From Micromonospora sp. RP3T (lineage in GTDB: Bacteria; Actinomycetota; Actinomycetes; Mycobacteriales; Micromonosporaceae), in the NCBI RefSeq assembly GCF_003027925.1, contig NZ_PYPS01000019.1:56624-120623 (forward strand): a stretch of DNA of 64,000 bases, in the 5' to 3' direction. This document shows, piece after piece, positions 33,411 to 41,737 of this stretch (its first letter is position 1; each line of letters starts with the position of its first letter). The notes beneath the pieces are model-generated. The model made no database searches, had not been told where the DNA came from, and was given only the letters and a program-made list of their open reading frames with translations. The translations under genes were made by a program, and so were the position numbers.

Positions 33411-34100
33411 ATGGCCGACAACATTGCCCGGGTCTTCGCCGACGCGATCGCGTCCGACCCCACCCGACCGCTGCTGACCTGGTACGACGATGCCACCGGC
33501 GAGCGCACCGAGCTTTCCGGCGCGACGCTGGCGAACTGGGTGGCCAAGACCGCCAACCTGCTCGTGGACGAGGTCGGCACCGCACCGGACGAGATGGCCG
33601 GCGTGTTGCTGCCACCGCACTGGCAGACCGCCGCGGTGCTGCTCGGCTGCTGGTCGGCGTCGTTGACAGTGGTCGACGCGCCGGGTCCGGTGGAGGTGCT
33701 GTTCACCGCCGTCGACCGGGTCGACGAGGCGGCCCGCTGGCCGGCCGGCGAGCGTTACGCGCTGGCGCTGGACCCGTTCGCGCTGCCGATGCGGCAGGTG
33801 CCGGCCGGCTGCACCGACTTCGTCAGCGCGGTCCGCACGCACGGCGACCACTTCACGCCGTACCCCTCGGGTGGCGCGGGGGACGCGGCGCTGCTGGCCC
33901 GCGCGGCGGCCCGCGCCACGGAGCTGGGCCTCACCCCCGGCGACCGCCTGCTGGTCGACGTGACCCGGCATCCCGACCCGGTCGACTGGCTGCTGGCCCC
34001 GCTGACGGCAGGCGCCAGCGTGGTCGCCTGCGCCCACCCCACCCCGACCCGCCTGCCGTCCCGCGCCGAGACGGAACGAACCACCCACACCCTTCCCTGA
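33411..34100 (+). CDS. TIGR03089 family protein (AMP-binding-like N-terminal fold)
   Basis: 229 residues. It resembles the N-terminal subdomain of adenylate-forming enzymes (LTWYDDATGERTELSGATLA; WVAKTANLLVDEVG; VLLPPHWQTAAVLLGCWSAS) but stops before the ATP-binding P-loop and catalytic lysine. This truncated form is a conserved actinobacterial family (Rv3268-like) and not a local break. Function unknown. It converges with the acetoacetyl-CoA synthetase gene. Confidence 0.8.
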   Translation: MADNIARVFADAIASDPTRPLLTWYDDATGERTELSGATLANWVAKTANLLVDEVGTAPDEMAGVLLPPHWQTAAVLLGCWSASLTVVDAPGPVEVLFTAVDRVDEAARWPAGERYALALDPFALPMRQVPAGCTDFVSAVRTHGDHFTPYPSGGAGDAALLARAAARATELGLTPGDRLLVDVTRHPDPVDWLLAPLTAGASVVACAHPTPTRLPSRAETERTTHTLP

Positions 34101-34181
34101 CCTCGCTGATCTTGCAGTTTCCGCCCTCGATCCGTGGCGTTCGTCCCTTTCGTCGGGGCGGAACGTGCAAGATCAACGAGG
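34101..34181. repeat. 26-bp imperfect hairpin between convergent genes
   Basis: Arms at 34101-34126 and 34156-34181 match at 23 of 26 positions and share the core TGATCTTGCA; the loop is 29 bases. Its first base follows the TIGR03089 stop, and its end is eight bases from the opposing stop, so it can act as a two-way terminator. Its length and core suggest a dispersed genomic repeat. A fragment, GATCTTGCAG, occurs at 4861. Confidence 0.65.
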
Positions 34182-34188
34182 GTGGGGG

Positions 34189-36162
34189 TCAGGCCGGGGT
34201 GGCGCGGCGTTGAGCCAGGGCGGCGAAGGCCGTCAGGGACTCGGGGTTGACCAGGGCGCCCTTGGCCGCCGCCGAGTCGACCGGGGTGCCGGTCAGGATC
34301 TTCTTGACCGGGACCTCGAGCTTCTTCGCGCTCAGCGTGCGCGGGACCGCGCGGACCTGGTGGATCTCGTCGGGCACGTGGCGCGGCGACAGGGCGGTCC
34401 GCAGCTCGCGGCAGATCTTCTTCCGCATCGCGTCGTCCAGCTCCAGGCCGTCCGCGAGCACCACGAACAGCAGCAGCTCCCCCGCGCCGCCCTCGTCGTC
34501 CTCCAGGTGCACCACCACCGAGTCGACCACCTCGTCGAGCCCCTCCACCACGGAGTAGAACTCGGCCGTGCCGAGGCGCACGCCGCCCCGGTTCAGGGTG
34601 GCGTCGGAGCGGCCGGTGATGACGCAGCCGCCGCGCTCGTTCACCGTGATCCAGTCGCCGTGCCGCCACACCCCCGGATAGACCTCGAAGTACGCCTCCC
34701 GGTAGCGGGCCCCGTCCGGGTCGTTCCAGAACCCGACCGGCATGCTCGGCATCGGCTCGGTGATCACCAGCTCGCCGAGCTGGCCGACCACCGCCGAGCC
34801 GTCGGCGGCCCGGGCCTCCACCTTCGCGCCGAGCGCCCGGCAGGCGATCTCACCGGCGTGCACCGGCAGCAGCGGCACGCCGCCGACGAACCCGGTGCAG
34901 ACGTCCGTGCCGCCGGAGAGCGACTGGAGCTGGAGGCGGTCGCTGACGTTCTCGTACACCCAGGTGAAGCCCTCGGCGGGCAGCGGCGCGCCGGTCGAGC
35001 CGAGGCCGCGCAGCGCGGACAGGTCGGCGATCTCCCGCGGCACCAGCCCGGCCTTGCGGGAGGCCAGCAGGAACGGGGCCGAGGTGCCGAAGTAGGTGGT
35101 GCCGGTCTCCGCCGCCAGCCGCCACAGCGCGCCCAGGTCCGGATGGCCCGGGTTGCCGTCGAACAACACGATCGCCGCGCCCACCGCCGGCCCGGAGACC
35201 AGGAAGTTCCACATCATCCAGCCGGTGGTGGTGAACCAGAAGAACCGGTCGGACGGGCCCAGGTCGTGGTGCAACGCCAGCATCTTCAGGTGTTCCAGCA
35301 GGATGCCGCCGTGGCCGTGCACGATCGGCTTCGGCAGGCCGGTGGTGCCGGAGGAGTACAGCACGTAGAGCGGGTGGTCGAAGGCGACCGGGGTGAAGGA
35401 CAGCGGCTCGTCGGTCTCCGCCGCCAGCTCCGCCCAGGTGATCGCGCCGTCCGGGGCCGGGCCGGCCGGATCGAGGTACCCGACGGCGACGGTGTGCCGC
35501 AGCGACGGCAGCGCGGCCCGGATCGCGGCCACCTCGGCGCGCCTGTCGATCGGCTTGTCGCCGTACCGGTAGCCGTCCACCGCGACCAGCACCGTGGGCT
35601 CGATCTGCTGCCAGCGGTCGGTGACGCTGCGGGTGCCGAACTCCGGCGCGCAGGAGGAGAAGATCGCCCCCAGGCTGGCGGTGGCGAGCAGCAGGACGTA
35701 CGTCTCCGGGATGTTCGGCGCGTACGTGGCCACCCGGTCGCCGGGGCCGACGCCGAGCCGGCGCAGGCCGGCGGCCACCCGGCGGACCCGCTCGCGCAAC
35801 TGCGCCGCGGTCAGCGTCTCCGGGGCGCGGGTCTGCCCGTGCGCGATCACCGCCGGGGCGTCGTCGCCGAGCCCCGGCATGCGCAGCACGTTCTCCGCGT
35901 AGTTGAGCGTCGCGCCGGGGAACCAGCGGGCGCCGGGCATAGCCCGCTCGGCGAGCGTGGCGGTCGGCGGGGTGTGCGCGACGACGTCGAAGTAGTCCCA
36001 GATCGAGGACCAGAACCCGGTCAGCTCGGTCACCGACCACTGCCACAGCGCGTCGTAGTCGGCGAACTCCAGCCCGCGGTGCTCGGCCAGCCAGCGCAGG
36101 TAGTCACCGATCCGGGACCGCTCGCGCACGTCGGCCGGGGGCGTCCACAGCACGTCAGACAC
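34189..36162 (-). CDS. acetoacetate-CoA ligase (acetoacetyl-CoA synthetase)
   Basis: 657 residues from a GTG with GGAGG seven bases upstream. Adenylation motifs: ATP loop VLYSSGTTGLPKPIVHGHGG, A5 GSTGAPLPAEGF, A7-A8 HGDWITVNERGGCVITGRSD, and the C-terminal catalytic lysine region RTLSAKKLEVPVKKIL. The N-terminal FWSSIWDYFDVVAHTPP and ARWFPGATLNYAENVL are specific to acetoacetyl-CoA synthetases. It activates acetoacetate for ketone-body use or polyketide and isoprenoid precursors. It is monocistronic. Confidence 0.93.
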   Translation of the reverse strand: MSDVLWTPPADVRERSRIGDYLRWLAEHRGLEFADYDALWQWSVTELTGFWSSIWDYFDVVAHTPPTATLAERAMPGARWFPGATLNYAENVLRMPGLGDDAPAVIAHGQTRAPETLTAAQLRERVRRVAAGLRRLGVGPGDRVATYAPNIPETYVLLLATASLGAIFSSCAPEFGTRSVTDRWQQIEPTVLVAVDGYRYGDKPIDRRAEVAAIRAALPSLRHTVAVGYLDPAGPAPDGAITWAELAAETDEPLSFTPVAFDHPLYVLYSSGTTGLPKPIVHGHGGILLEHLKMLALHHDLGPSDRFFWFTTTGWMMWNFLVSGPAVGAAIVLFDGNPGHPDLGALWRLAAETGTTYFGTSAPFLLASRKAGLVPREIADLSALRGLGSTGAPLPAEGFTWVYENVSDRLQLQSLSGGTDVCTGFVGGVPLLPVHAGEIACRALGAKVEARAADGSAVVGQLGELVITEPMPSMPVGFWNDPDGARYREAYFEVYPGVWRHGDWITVNERGGCVITGRSDATLNRGGVRLGTAEFYSVVEGLDEVVDSVVVHLEDDEGGAGELLLFVVLADGLELDDAMRKKICRELRTALSPRHVPDEIHQVRAVPRTLSAKKLEVPVKKILTGTPVDSAAAKGALVNPESLTAFAALAQRRATPA

Positions 36163-36378
36163 GTTCCACCCTCCCCTGGGGCCCGGCACGACACTGTGCA
36201 TGGGCCGTGGCGCCATCTTGCCCTACCTCGTACCGCCATTCTCCGCACCCGGTGCCACCCACGGGGCGTGCCCACCCCACACCCCACACCCCGCCCCCAT
36301 GTGGGCCCCGCGCAAGGAGGGGCCCCTTCTTAACGGATTCTGCATAGGAAGGGCCCCCGCTTAACACCTCTCCGCGCC
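36163..36378. other. non-coding gap holding a repeat element
   Basis: Between two minus-strand genes. It includes the promoter of the ligase gene (36180-36240) and the dispersed element at 36314-36365. Confidence 0.5.
36314..36365. repeat. paired GGGGCCCC/TTAAC intergenic element, copy 2
   Basis: AAGGAGGGGCCCCTTCTTAA begins the element and GAAGGGCCCCCGCTTAAC ends it, with GGATTCTGCATAG between. Layout equals copy 1 at 24671: two units ending in TTAAC, 13-base spacer, G/C-rich arms able to fold back. Confidence 0.65.
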
Positions 36379-36894
36379 TCAGGTGGCGCGGTGGGCCTGG
36401 ATGGCGCGACGGCGGGCCAAGCGGTGGGCGCGCCGGATCTCCGCTTCCCGGAAGCGGCGCTCGTCGTCGGGCGTCTCGGGCAGCACCGGGCGGACCGGAC
36501 GGGGCGCGCCGCCGACGTCCACCCCCACGAAGACCAGGTACGCGGTGGCGACCCGGACCGGCTCGTCCTCGGCCGAGTCCCAGCGTTCGGCGACCACCCG
36601 CACCCCCACCTCCATCGAGGTGCTGCCGGTCCAGTTGACCTGGGCGTGGGCGTGCACGAGGTCACCCACCCGGACCGGCTCGGAGAAGACGATCTCGTCG
36701 ATGGAGGCGGTGACCGCGGTGCCGCCGCTGTGCCGGGCCGCCGCCGCGCCGGCCACGTCGTCGACGAACTTCATCAGTACCCCACCGTGCACGGTCCCGT
36801 ACAGATTGACATCGACGGCGGTCATGATGCGACTCAGCGTGACGCGGGAGTACGAGGTCGGCTTACCCGACGGGACCGCGGGATGATCTGTCAT
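36379..36894 (-). CDS. acyl-CoA thioesterase, hotdog fold (YciA-like)
   Basis: 171 residues. The hotdog core contains MTAVDVNLYGTVHGGVLMKF and VDDVAGAAAARHSGGTAVTA, with the catalytic aspartate in FVDDVAG. VHAHAQVNWTGSTSMEVGVR is the second conserved stretch. It releases free fatty acid from acyl-CoA. It is encoded divergently from the membrane protein at 36918 with only 23 bases between starts. Confidence 0.87.
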   Translation of the reverse strand: MTDHPAVPSGKPTSYSRVTLSRIMTAVDVNLYGTVHGGVLMKFVDDVAGAAAARHSGGTAVTASIDEIVFSEPVRVGDLVHAHAQVNWTGSTSMEVGVRVVAERWDSAEDEPVRVATAYLVFVGVDVGGAPRPVRPVLPETPDDERRFREAEIRRAHRLARRRAIQAHRAT

Positions 36895-36917
36895 GCCGGA
36901 AACGGTACGGTGCGCGG

Positions 36918-37577
36918 ATGCGACATCTCTGGAGCTTCCTCGCCGGGTTGGTGGTGGCACCCGTCACCTGGGTGCTCGTCACCCTCGGTCAGGACGGATC
37001 TGGGCGGACCGTCAACCGCTGGGTGGAGATCGGTACGTACAGCACCCCCAACCTGATCGAACCGGCCGTCTACCTGGGCGTCGCCGGCATCCTGCTCGGC
37101 CTGCTCGGCACGCTGCGTTTCTCGCCGCTCGGCCCGCTCGTGGCGGGGCTGCTGCTCGCGGCCCCGTACGTGGGGCTGTTCGTCGCGCCCTTCACCGTGC
37201 GGGACCGGATCCCCGGCGACCTGAGGCTGCTCGGCGACCCGCTGCCGCTGCGCCAGCCGCTGGACAACGGCACGCTGTTCCTCATCGGCCTGCTGCTGCT
37301 GATGGCCGTGTTCAGCGGTGGACGCTGGCGTCGCCGGCCCGCGCCGGAGGGAGCCGGGGCGGAGCTGACCCCGGCCGGCCCTCCGGCCGAGCCCGAGCCC
37401 GCGCTCACCGGCTGGTCCGCGCCGGGCCCGGCGAAGGACCCGGACACCGCCCCGCTCACGCTGGCCTATCCCGAGTCCCCCACCGAACCCCTGCCGCGCC
37501 GCACCGGCGGCGAGTCGCCCTGGTCGGCGCCACCGCGCGCCGGGAACCGCCCGGACAGCCCCGACGACTTCCGCTGA
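36918..37577 (+). CDS. membrane protein of unknown function
   Basis: 219 residues with about four hydrophobic segments: LWSFLAGLVVAPVTWVLVTL, VYLGVAGILLGLLGTL, PLVAGLLLAAPYVGLFVAPF, and LFLIGLLLLMAVFSGG. A charged, proline-rich cytosolic tail of 80 residues follows. No domain recognised. It ends before a hairpin, so it is separate from the downstream operon. Confidence 0.75.
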   Translation: MRHLWSFLAGLVVAPVTWVLVTLGQDGSGRTVNRWVEIGTYSTPNLIEPAVYLGVAGILLGLLGTLRFSPLGPLVAGLLLAAPYVGLFVAPFTVRDRIPGDLRLLGDPLPLRQPLDNGTLFLIGLLLLMAVFSGGRWRRRPAPEGAGAELTPAGPPAEPEPALTGWSAPGPAKDPDTAPLTLAYPESPTEPLPRRTGGESPWSAPPRAGNRPDSPDDFR

Positions 37578-37584
37578 CCACCCC

Positions 37585-37616
37585 GGGTGGGCCGCCGGTC
37601 CCCGGTCGGCCCACCC
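37585..37616 (+). terminator. hairpin after membrane protein gene
   Basis: GGGTGGGCCG (37585-37594) pairs with CGGCCCACCC (37607-37616) around a 12-base loop, eight bases after the stop. Confidence 0.55.
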
Positions 37617-37684
37617 CCGCCGGGGTCGGCGACGCATCGGCCGAGTCGGATCTCGGACCCCGACCGCGGTACCCACGAACGAGT

Positions 37685-37700
37685 GACTGTCACTACAGTC
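37685..37700. promoter_or_regulatory. inverted repeat GACTGT-CACT-ACAGTC near start of ATPase operon
   Basis: Six-base perfect arms eight bases before the ATG at 37708. The position overlaps the expected ribosome-binding and leader region, so it may be an operator or an mRNA hairpin limiting translation of the first gene. Confidence 0.45.
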
Positions 37701-37707
37701 AGCCGTT

Positions 37708-38550
37708 ATGCCGATGCCTTCCGTCAGGACGCGACGGGCCGTCGGCGTGGCCACCGTCGTCCTGGCGTCGGCGCTCCTGGTCACCGGCGTCCGCCTGGCC
37801 ACCCGGGGTGAGCCCCCGGTCGACGACGCCACCCGGGTCTGGTGCCTGTCGGCGGGCCACCGTCCGGGCCTGGTGGACGCCGCCCGCGCGCTCGGCCTCG
37901 CCACGCCCGGCCCGGCCGAGGGGCAACTGAGCTGGTCCGGCCGCCAGGGCAGCCCGGAGCAGTGGCAGGCCGACCGGCGGGCCGACTTCGACCGCACCTG
38001 CCGGGCACTGACGGCCGCCGCCCGGCTGGACCGGGCCGGCGGCGGCACGCCGCCGTCGCCCTGGGCCACCCTCCTCCCGTCGATCCTGCTGGCCGCCGCC
38101 AGTGCCGCGCTGGCCGGCTGGTTCAGCCGCCGGTCGGCCACCGCCGGCACCCGGCGGGCGGAGGCGGACGCGCTGCGCGCGGCGACCCGGGAGTACGCGC
38201 TGGCCGTCGAGTCCCTGTTGTCGCACGTGGAACGGGTCACCCCGGGCCCGTTCCCGGGGGTGGACGACCTCCGGACCCGACGCCGGGAGCTGGCCAGCCG
38301 ACTGCACACGGTGACCGGCGCGCATCCGCGTTGGCGACTGGCCCGCCGGCTGGGTGACACGCTCGACTCGTCCGCGGGCCCGCTGCACGACGTGCCGCGC
38401 GGTGGCACGGCGGACGATCCCCGGCGCGCCGAGTGGGTGCGCGGGCAACGCACGGAACTGAGCCGGCTGGAGGCGCAGGTGGAGCAGGTGGCCCAGGCGG
38501 TGGAGAATCCCGGGCTGATCCCGGGCCGCACCCCGGCGGGCGTACGGTGA
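37708..38550 (+). CDS. two-helix membrane protein, first gene of ATPase operon
   Basis: 280 residues. Helix 1 is about residues 12-28 (GVATVVLASALLVTGVRLAT) and helix 2 about 115-133 (WATLLPSILLAAASAALAGW). The loop between them (about 85 residues, two cysteines) would be outside, and the C-terminal 145 residues inside, with helical heptad-like stretches (ALAVESLLSHVERV; LSRLEAQVEQVAQAVE). No catalytic motif. Its stop overlaps the next gene GTG (GTGA), implying coupled translation with the ATPases. It could be a membrane anchor or sensor for them. Confidence 0.72.
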   Translation: MPMPSVRTRRAVGVATVVLASALLVTGVRLATRGEPPVDDATRVWCLSAGHRPGLVDAARALGLATPGPAEGQLSWSGRQGSPEQWQADRRADFDRTCRALTAAARLDRAGGGTPPSPWATLLPSILLAAASAALAGWFSRRSATAGTRRAEADALRAATREYALAVESLLSHVERVTPGPFPGVDDLRTRRRELASRLHTVTGAHPRWRLARRLGDTLDSSAGPLHDVPRGGTADDPRRAEWVRGQRTELSRLEAQVEQVAQAVENPGLIPGRTPAGVR

Positions 38551-39476
38551 ACCCCCGGCCGCCCGACGCGCCGCCACCGGCGCCGGGCCATCCGCCGAAC
38601 CCGTTCGCGGTGCCCAGGTTGGGCAGCACCGACCCGCTCAACCCGCTCTGGTACGCCGAACACGTCAACTACTACGTCCCGGTGGACAACACCGAGGGGT
38701 CCTTCGAGCAGTGTCAGGCACGGTTCGCCGACGTCGCCCACCTGCACCACGAGGGGCGGCTGGTACTGGTCCGGGGCGAGCGGGGGTGCGGGAAGACCGC
38801 GCTGGTCAACCGATGCGCGCACTGGCTGCGCGATCGGCTCGGCCGGGACGGGCTGCGGGCGGAGGTGGTCAACCTGCGCCAGGAGGCCCACGAGAACGAC
38901 CCGATCCCCACCCGGCGGGAGCACACCTGCCGGGCGCTGCTCGACAAGCTGAACGAGCTGCAACTGCTGCGCCACAACCTGGCGTACGAGATGCGCGACC
39001 GGCCCGACGACGCGTACCGCAACCTGCCCGGCTCCCTGGACCCCGACCAGGCACTGATCGTGCTGCTGCCGCCGGTGGAGCTGATCGAGGAGCTGCACTA
39101 CTACGCCGCGCGGGCGCCCCGGCGGATGGTCTTCTTCGCCGAGACCACCAGCGCACTGGACCGCCGGGACCGGGACGTGTTGGGTCGCAACACCGTCCAC
39201 CTGGAGGTCGACGGCTTCGACCACCGGCACGCGGCCCGTTTCGCCGCCGACCGGCTCGGCCGGCTGACCCCCGGGCTGCTGCCTCCGCTGGCGGATACCG
39301 CACTGGAGGAGTACATAGACGACGGCAGATTGGCAACGATCCGCGAGATGCAATGGTTACTCTTCGGCGTTTACGAGACACTACGTGTGCAAGATGAGCG
39401 ACCCAACCAGGTGACCTGGCAGGATCTGGCCCGACACTTCATGAGAGAAGCCCGCCGCCTCAGGGAGCAGCCTTGA
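38547..39476 (+). CDS. P-loop ATPase of the AAA/STAND type
   Basis: 309 residues from a GTG overlapping the upstream stop. Walker A is VRGERGCGKTALVNRC (about residues 75-85), and a Walker B-like RRMVFFAETTSAL lies near 193. The N-terminus is proline-rich and carries NPLWYAEHVNYYVPVDNTEG. The last 60 residues use codons unlike the rest (ATA, AGA, CTA and a TTA at codon 271, 39357-39359). The TTA would make the gene depend on the rare leucyl tRNA that limits development-linked genes in streptomycetes and relatives. It overlaps the next start by one base. Confidence 0.78.
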   Translation: MNPRPPDAPPPAPGHPPNPFAVPRLGSTDPLNPLWYAEHVNYYVPVDNTEGSFEQCQARFADVAHLHHEGRLVLVRGERGCGKTALVNRCAHWLRDRLGRDGLRAEVVNLRQEAHENDPIPTRREHTCRALLDKLNELQLLRHNLAYEMRDRPDDAYRNLPGSLDPDQALIVLLPPVELIEELHYYAARAPRRMVFFAETTSALDRRDRDVLGRNTVHLEVDGFDHRHAARFAADRLGRLTPGLLPPLADTALEEYIDDGRLATIREMQWLLFGVYETLRVQDERPNQVTWQDLARHFMREARRLREQP

Positions 39477-41737
39477 TGGACGCGTACGACCCGGCCCCGA
39501 TCGGCGAGGCGAACCCCTATCCGTCGAGCGCCGTGGCGCAGGTCGCCGACACCGGGTCGACCGTCTACACCATTCCCACCGCGGCGGTCCGCCGGGCCAC
39601 CGACGCGATGAACGGCTACCTCGACGCGCTGCGCGACGCTCCGCAGACGCCTGCCGGTCGGGTGGTCGCCGTGGTGGGCGACTACGGCACCGGCAAGACC
39701 CACCTGGCGTCCTACCTGGTCCGTCACGCCACCGAGCGCCTCGACGGCGACCTCCAGTCGATCTACCTGACCGCCCCGCCGGACACGTTCGTCTCGTTGT
39801 ACCGCACCTTCGCCGACAAGCTCGCCGACCGCCGGGAGGTGGTGCACCGGCGCGTCCGCGGACTGTACGCCGACATCCTCGCCGTCGAGCTGCGCCGGTC
39901 CCGGGTCACCGAACCCCTGGCCGAGCAACTGCTCGCCGGCGCCCTGGACCCGGTCGCCGTGGTGGACACGTTCAACCTGATGGAGAGTCGACTGCTCGGG
40001 CAGTTGCGCGACCGGCTGCGGAAGGTCACCGAGAACGCCGAGTTCGCCCGCGCGCTGACGCTGCTGCTGCGCGGCGGGTTCGAGGACCCGGTCTGGGAGT
40101 GGATCGCCGGTCGACCGCCCGCCGACGTGCTCCGCGAGCGGGGGATCACCGGCACGCTCACCGGCAGCGAGGCCACCGCGCTCCAGGCGATGGGCGTCTT
40201 CGCGCTGCTGATCGGCTACGGCCCGAACCCGTTCGTCCTGGTCATCGACGAGTTGGATCAGCTGCTCACCGCCGCCGGCCGGCGCGAGGACGAAGCCCTC
40301 GACGCGTTCAAGGAGATGCTGCGGGTCTTCGCCGCCTCCAACACGTTCCTCCTGCTCGCCGGGCTGCCCGACCTGCTCGGCACGCTGCGGCGCGACGTGC
40401 GGGACCGCAGCGGCGAGCAGATCACGATGACCCCGCTCAGCGCGGCCGACGTACGCGACTACGTGCTCCGGCGGCAGCGGGGCCGGCTGGAGCCGTTCAG
40501 CGAGGCGACCGTCGGGCAGCTCGTCGAGCTGGCCAACGGCGTTCCCCGGGGCATCATCTCGCTCTGTCACCGGCTCTGGCGCCGGGCCCGCGACCAGGGC
40601 GGCCAGGTCACCCCCGGCATGGTCCGGGAGGCGGCCCGCGAACTGTACGGGGGCGTCGGCGCGCAGCACATCCTCGCCGAGATCCGGCGGGTGCTGGTGA
40701 GCACCGGCCACGAGAACTTCCAGCCGGACTACTTCCCCACCGACGACCCGGACAGCCGCGTCGACTACTGGATCCCGGCCGGTCGGGACGGCGCCGGCTG
40801 CGGCATCCTGCTCTCCGGCCCGCTGCTGGAGGAGAGCGACGTCGCCCGGGTGGAGACCCGGGCCGCGATCAGCCACGCGCACCATGACTGCGAACTGCTG
40901 CTCGTCGTGCTGGAGCCGGTGCCCGAGCGCTTCCTTCCAAGGATCCGCGAGGCCGTCGGCCGGGAGCCGCTGCTCTACCGCCCCCGGTCGTTCGCCGACC
41001 AGCTCGCCGCCGAGGTGACGTCGATGACCGGGCGGATCGAGGAGCGTTACCCGGCCGACGGGCCGCTGGTGCCGTTGGCACCGCACATGGCCCGGCTGAA
41101 CCGCCGTCACTCGGCCACCCAGCACCTGCTCGGCCTGCTCACCGGCTCGCTCAGCGACCTGCGGGCCCAGAACGACGAGCACCAGGCCACGATCCGCCGG
41201 GAACTGCGCGAGCTGCAACGCTGGCCGGTCCCGCCCGGCGACCGCCGCAACGGCGACGACCTGGCCGACCTGCCCACGTCGGTGAGCGAACTGTTCGACC
41301 GCGCCTTCGCCGTGGTGGACCTGCGGACGCCGGTCGGCGTGCTGTTCCGGCGGGCGTTCGTCGAGGACGAGGGCGGCCGGGGCGCCCGGCAGGCGGTCCG
41401 GGCCCGGGTCCGGACCCCGGAGGTCCAGTCGGCGGTCGGGGTCGCCGCGCTGCTGAACGCGCTCGTCGAGGCGTTCGGGCTGGCCGTGGCGGAGTGGTAC
41501 CGGGCGGCCCGCCAGCGCCCCGGCGGTCCCGCCACCCACCAGTGGGACCGGCTGAGCGAGATGTGCCAGATCTTCGACGCCGTGCACGAATACCTGCCCG
41601 TGCGGCAGCTCCGCGGCGCGCGGGACCTCGTGGACGACGAGGTCCGCCGGTCGGAGACGGCGAGCGACGTGCTGACCGACTTCAGTGCGCGGGTACGTCG
41701 GGAGCTGGTGACCGCCCTGACCGACGACGCGGCCTGA
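39476..41737 (+). CDS. large AAA-type ATPase with unassigned C-terminal domains
   Basis: 753 residues; the ATG at 39476 has GGGAG eight bases before it. Walker A is VVGDYGTGKTHLASYL (about 65-78), Walker B FVLVIDELDQLL (about 252-263), and a lid-like segment with DVRDYVLRRQRGRLEPFSEA and GVPRGIISLCHRLWRRA resembles ORC/TniB-type ATPases. Residues about 400-560 (VDYWIPAGRDGAGCGILLSG; ISHAHHDCELLLVVLE) form an alpha/beta domain that I cannot assign. A helical C-terminus follows. It pairs with the 309-residue ATPase and the membrane protein. The 3' end overlaps the opposing antiporter gene by 56 bp. Confidence 0.8.
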   Translation: MDAYDPAPIGEANPYPSSAVAQVADTGSTVYTIPTAAVRRATDAMNGYLDALRDAPQTPAGRVVAVVGDYGTGKTHLASYLVRHATERLDGDLQSIYLTAPPDTFVSLYRTFADKLADRREVVHRRVRGLYADILAVELRRSRVTEPLAEQLLAGALDPVAVVDTFNLMESRLLGQLRDRLRKVTENAEFARALTLLLRGGFEDPVWEWIAGRPPADVLRERGITGTLTGSEATALQAMGVFALLIGYGPNPFVLVIDELDQLLTAAGRREDEALDAFKEMLRVFAASNTFLLLAGLPDLLGTLRRDVRDRSGEQITMTPLSAADVRDYVLRRQRGRLEPFSEATVGQLVELANGVPRGIISLCHRLWRRARDQGGQVTPGMVREAARELYGGVGAQHILAEIRRVLVSTGHENFQPDYFPTDDPDSRVDYWIPAGRDGAGCGILLSGPLLEESDVARVETRAAISHAHHDCELLLVVLEPVPERFLPRIREAVGREPLLYRPRSFADQLAAEVTSMTGRIEERYPADGPLVPLAPHMARLNRRHSATQHLLGLLTGSLSDLRAQNDEHQATIRRELRELQRWPVPPGDRRNGDDLADLPTSVSELFDRAFAVVDLRTPVGVLFRRAFVEDEGGRGARQAVRARVRTPEVQSAVGVAALLNALVEAFGLAVAEWYRAARQRPGGPATHQWDRLSEMCQIFDAVHEYLPVRQLRGARDLVDDEVRRSETASDVLTDFSARVRRELVTALTDDAA

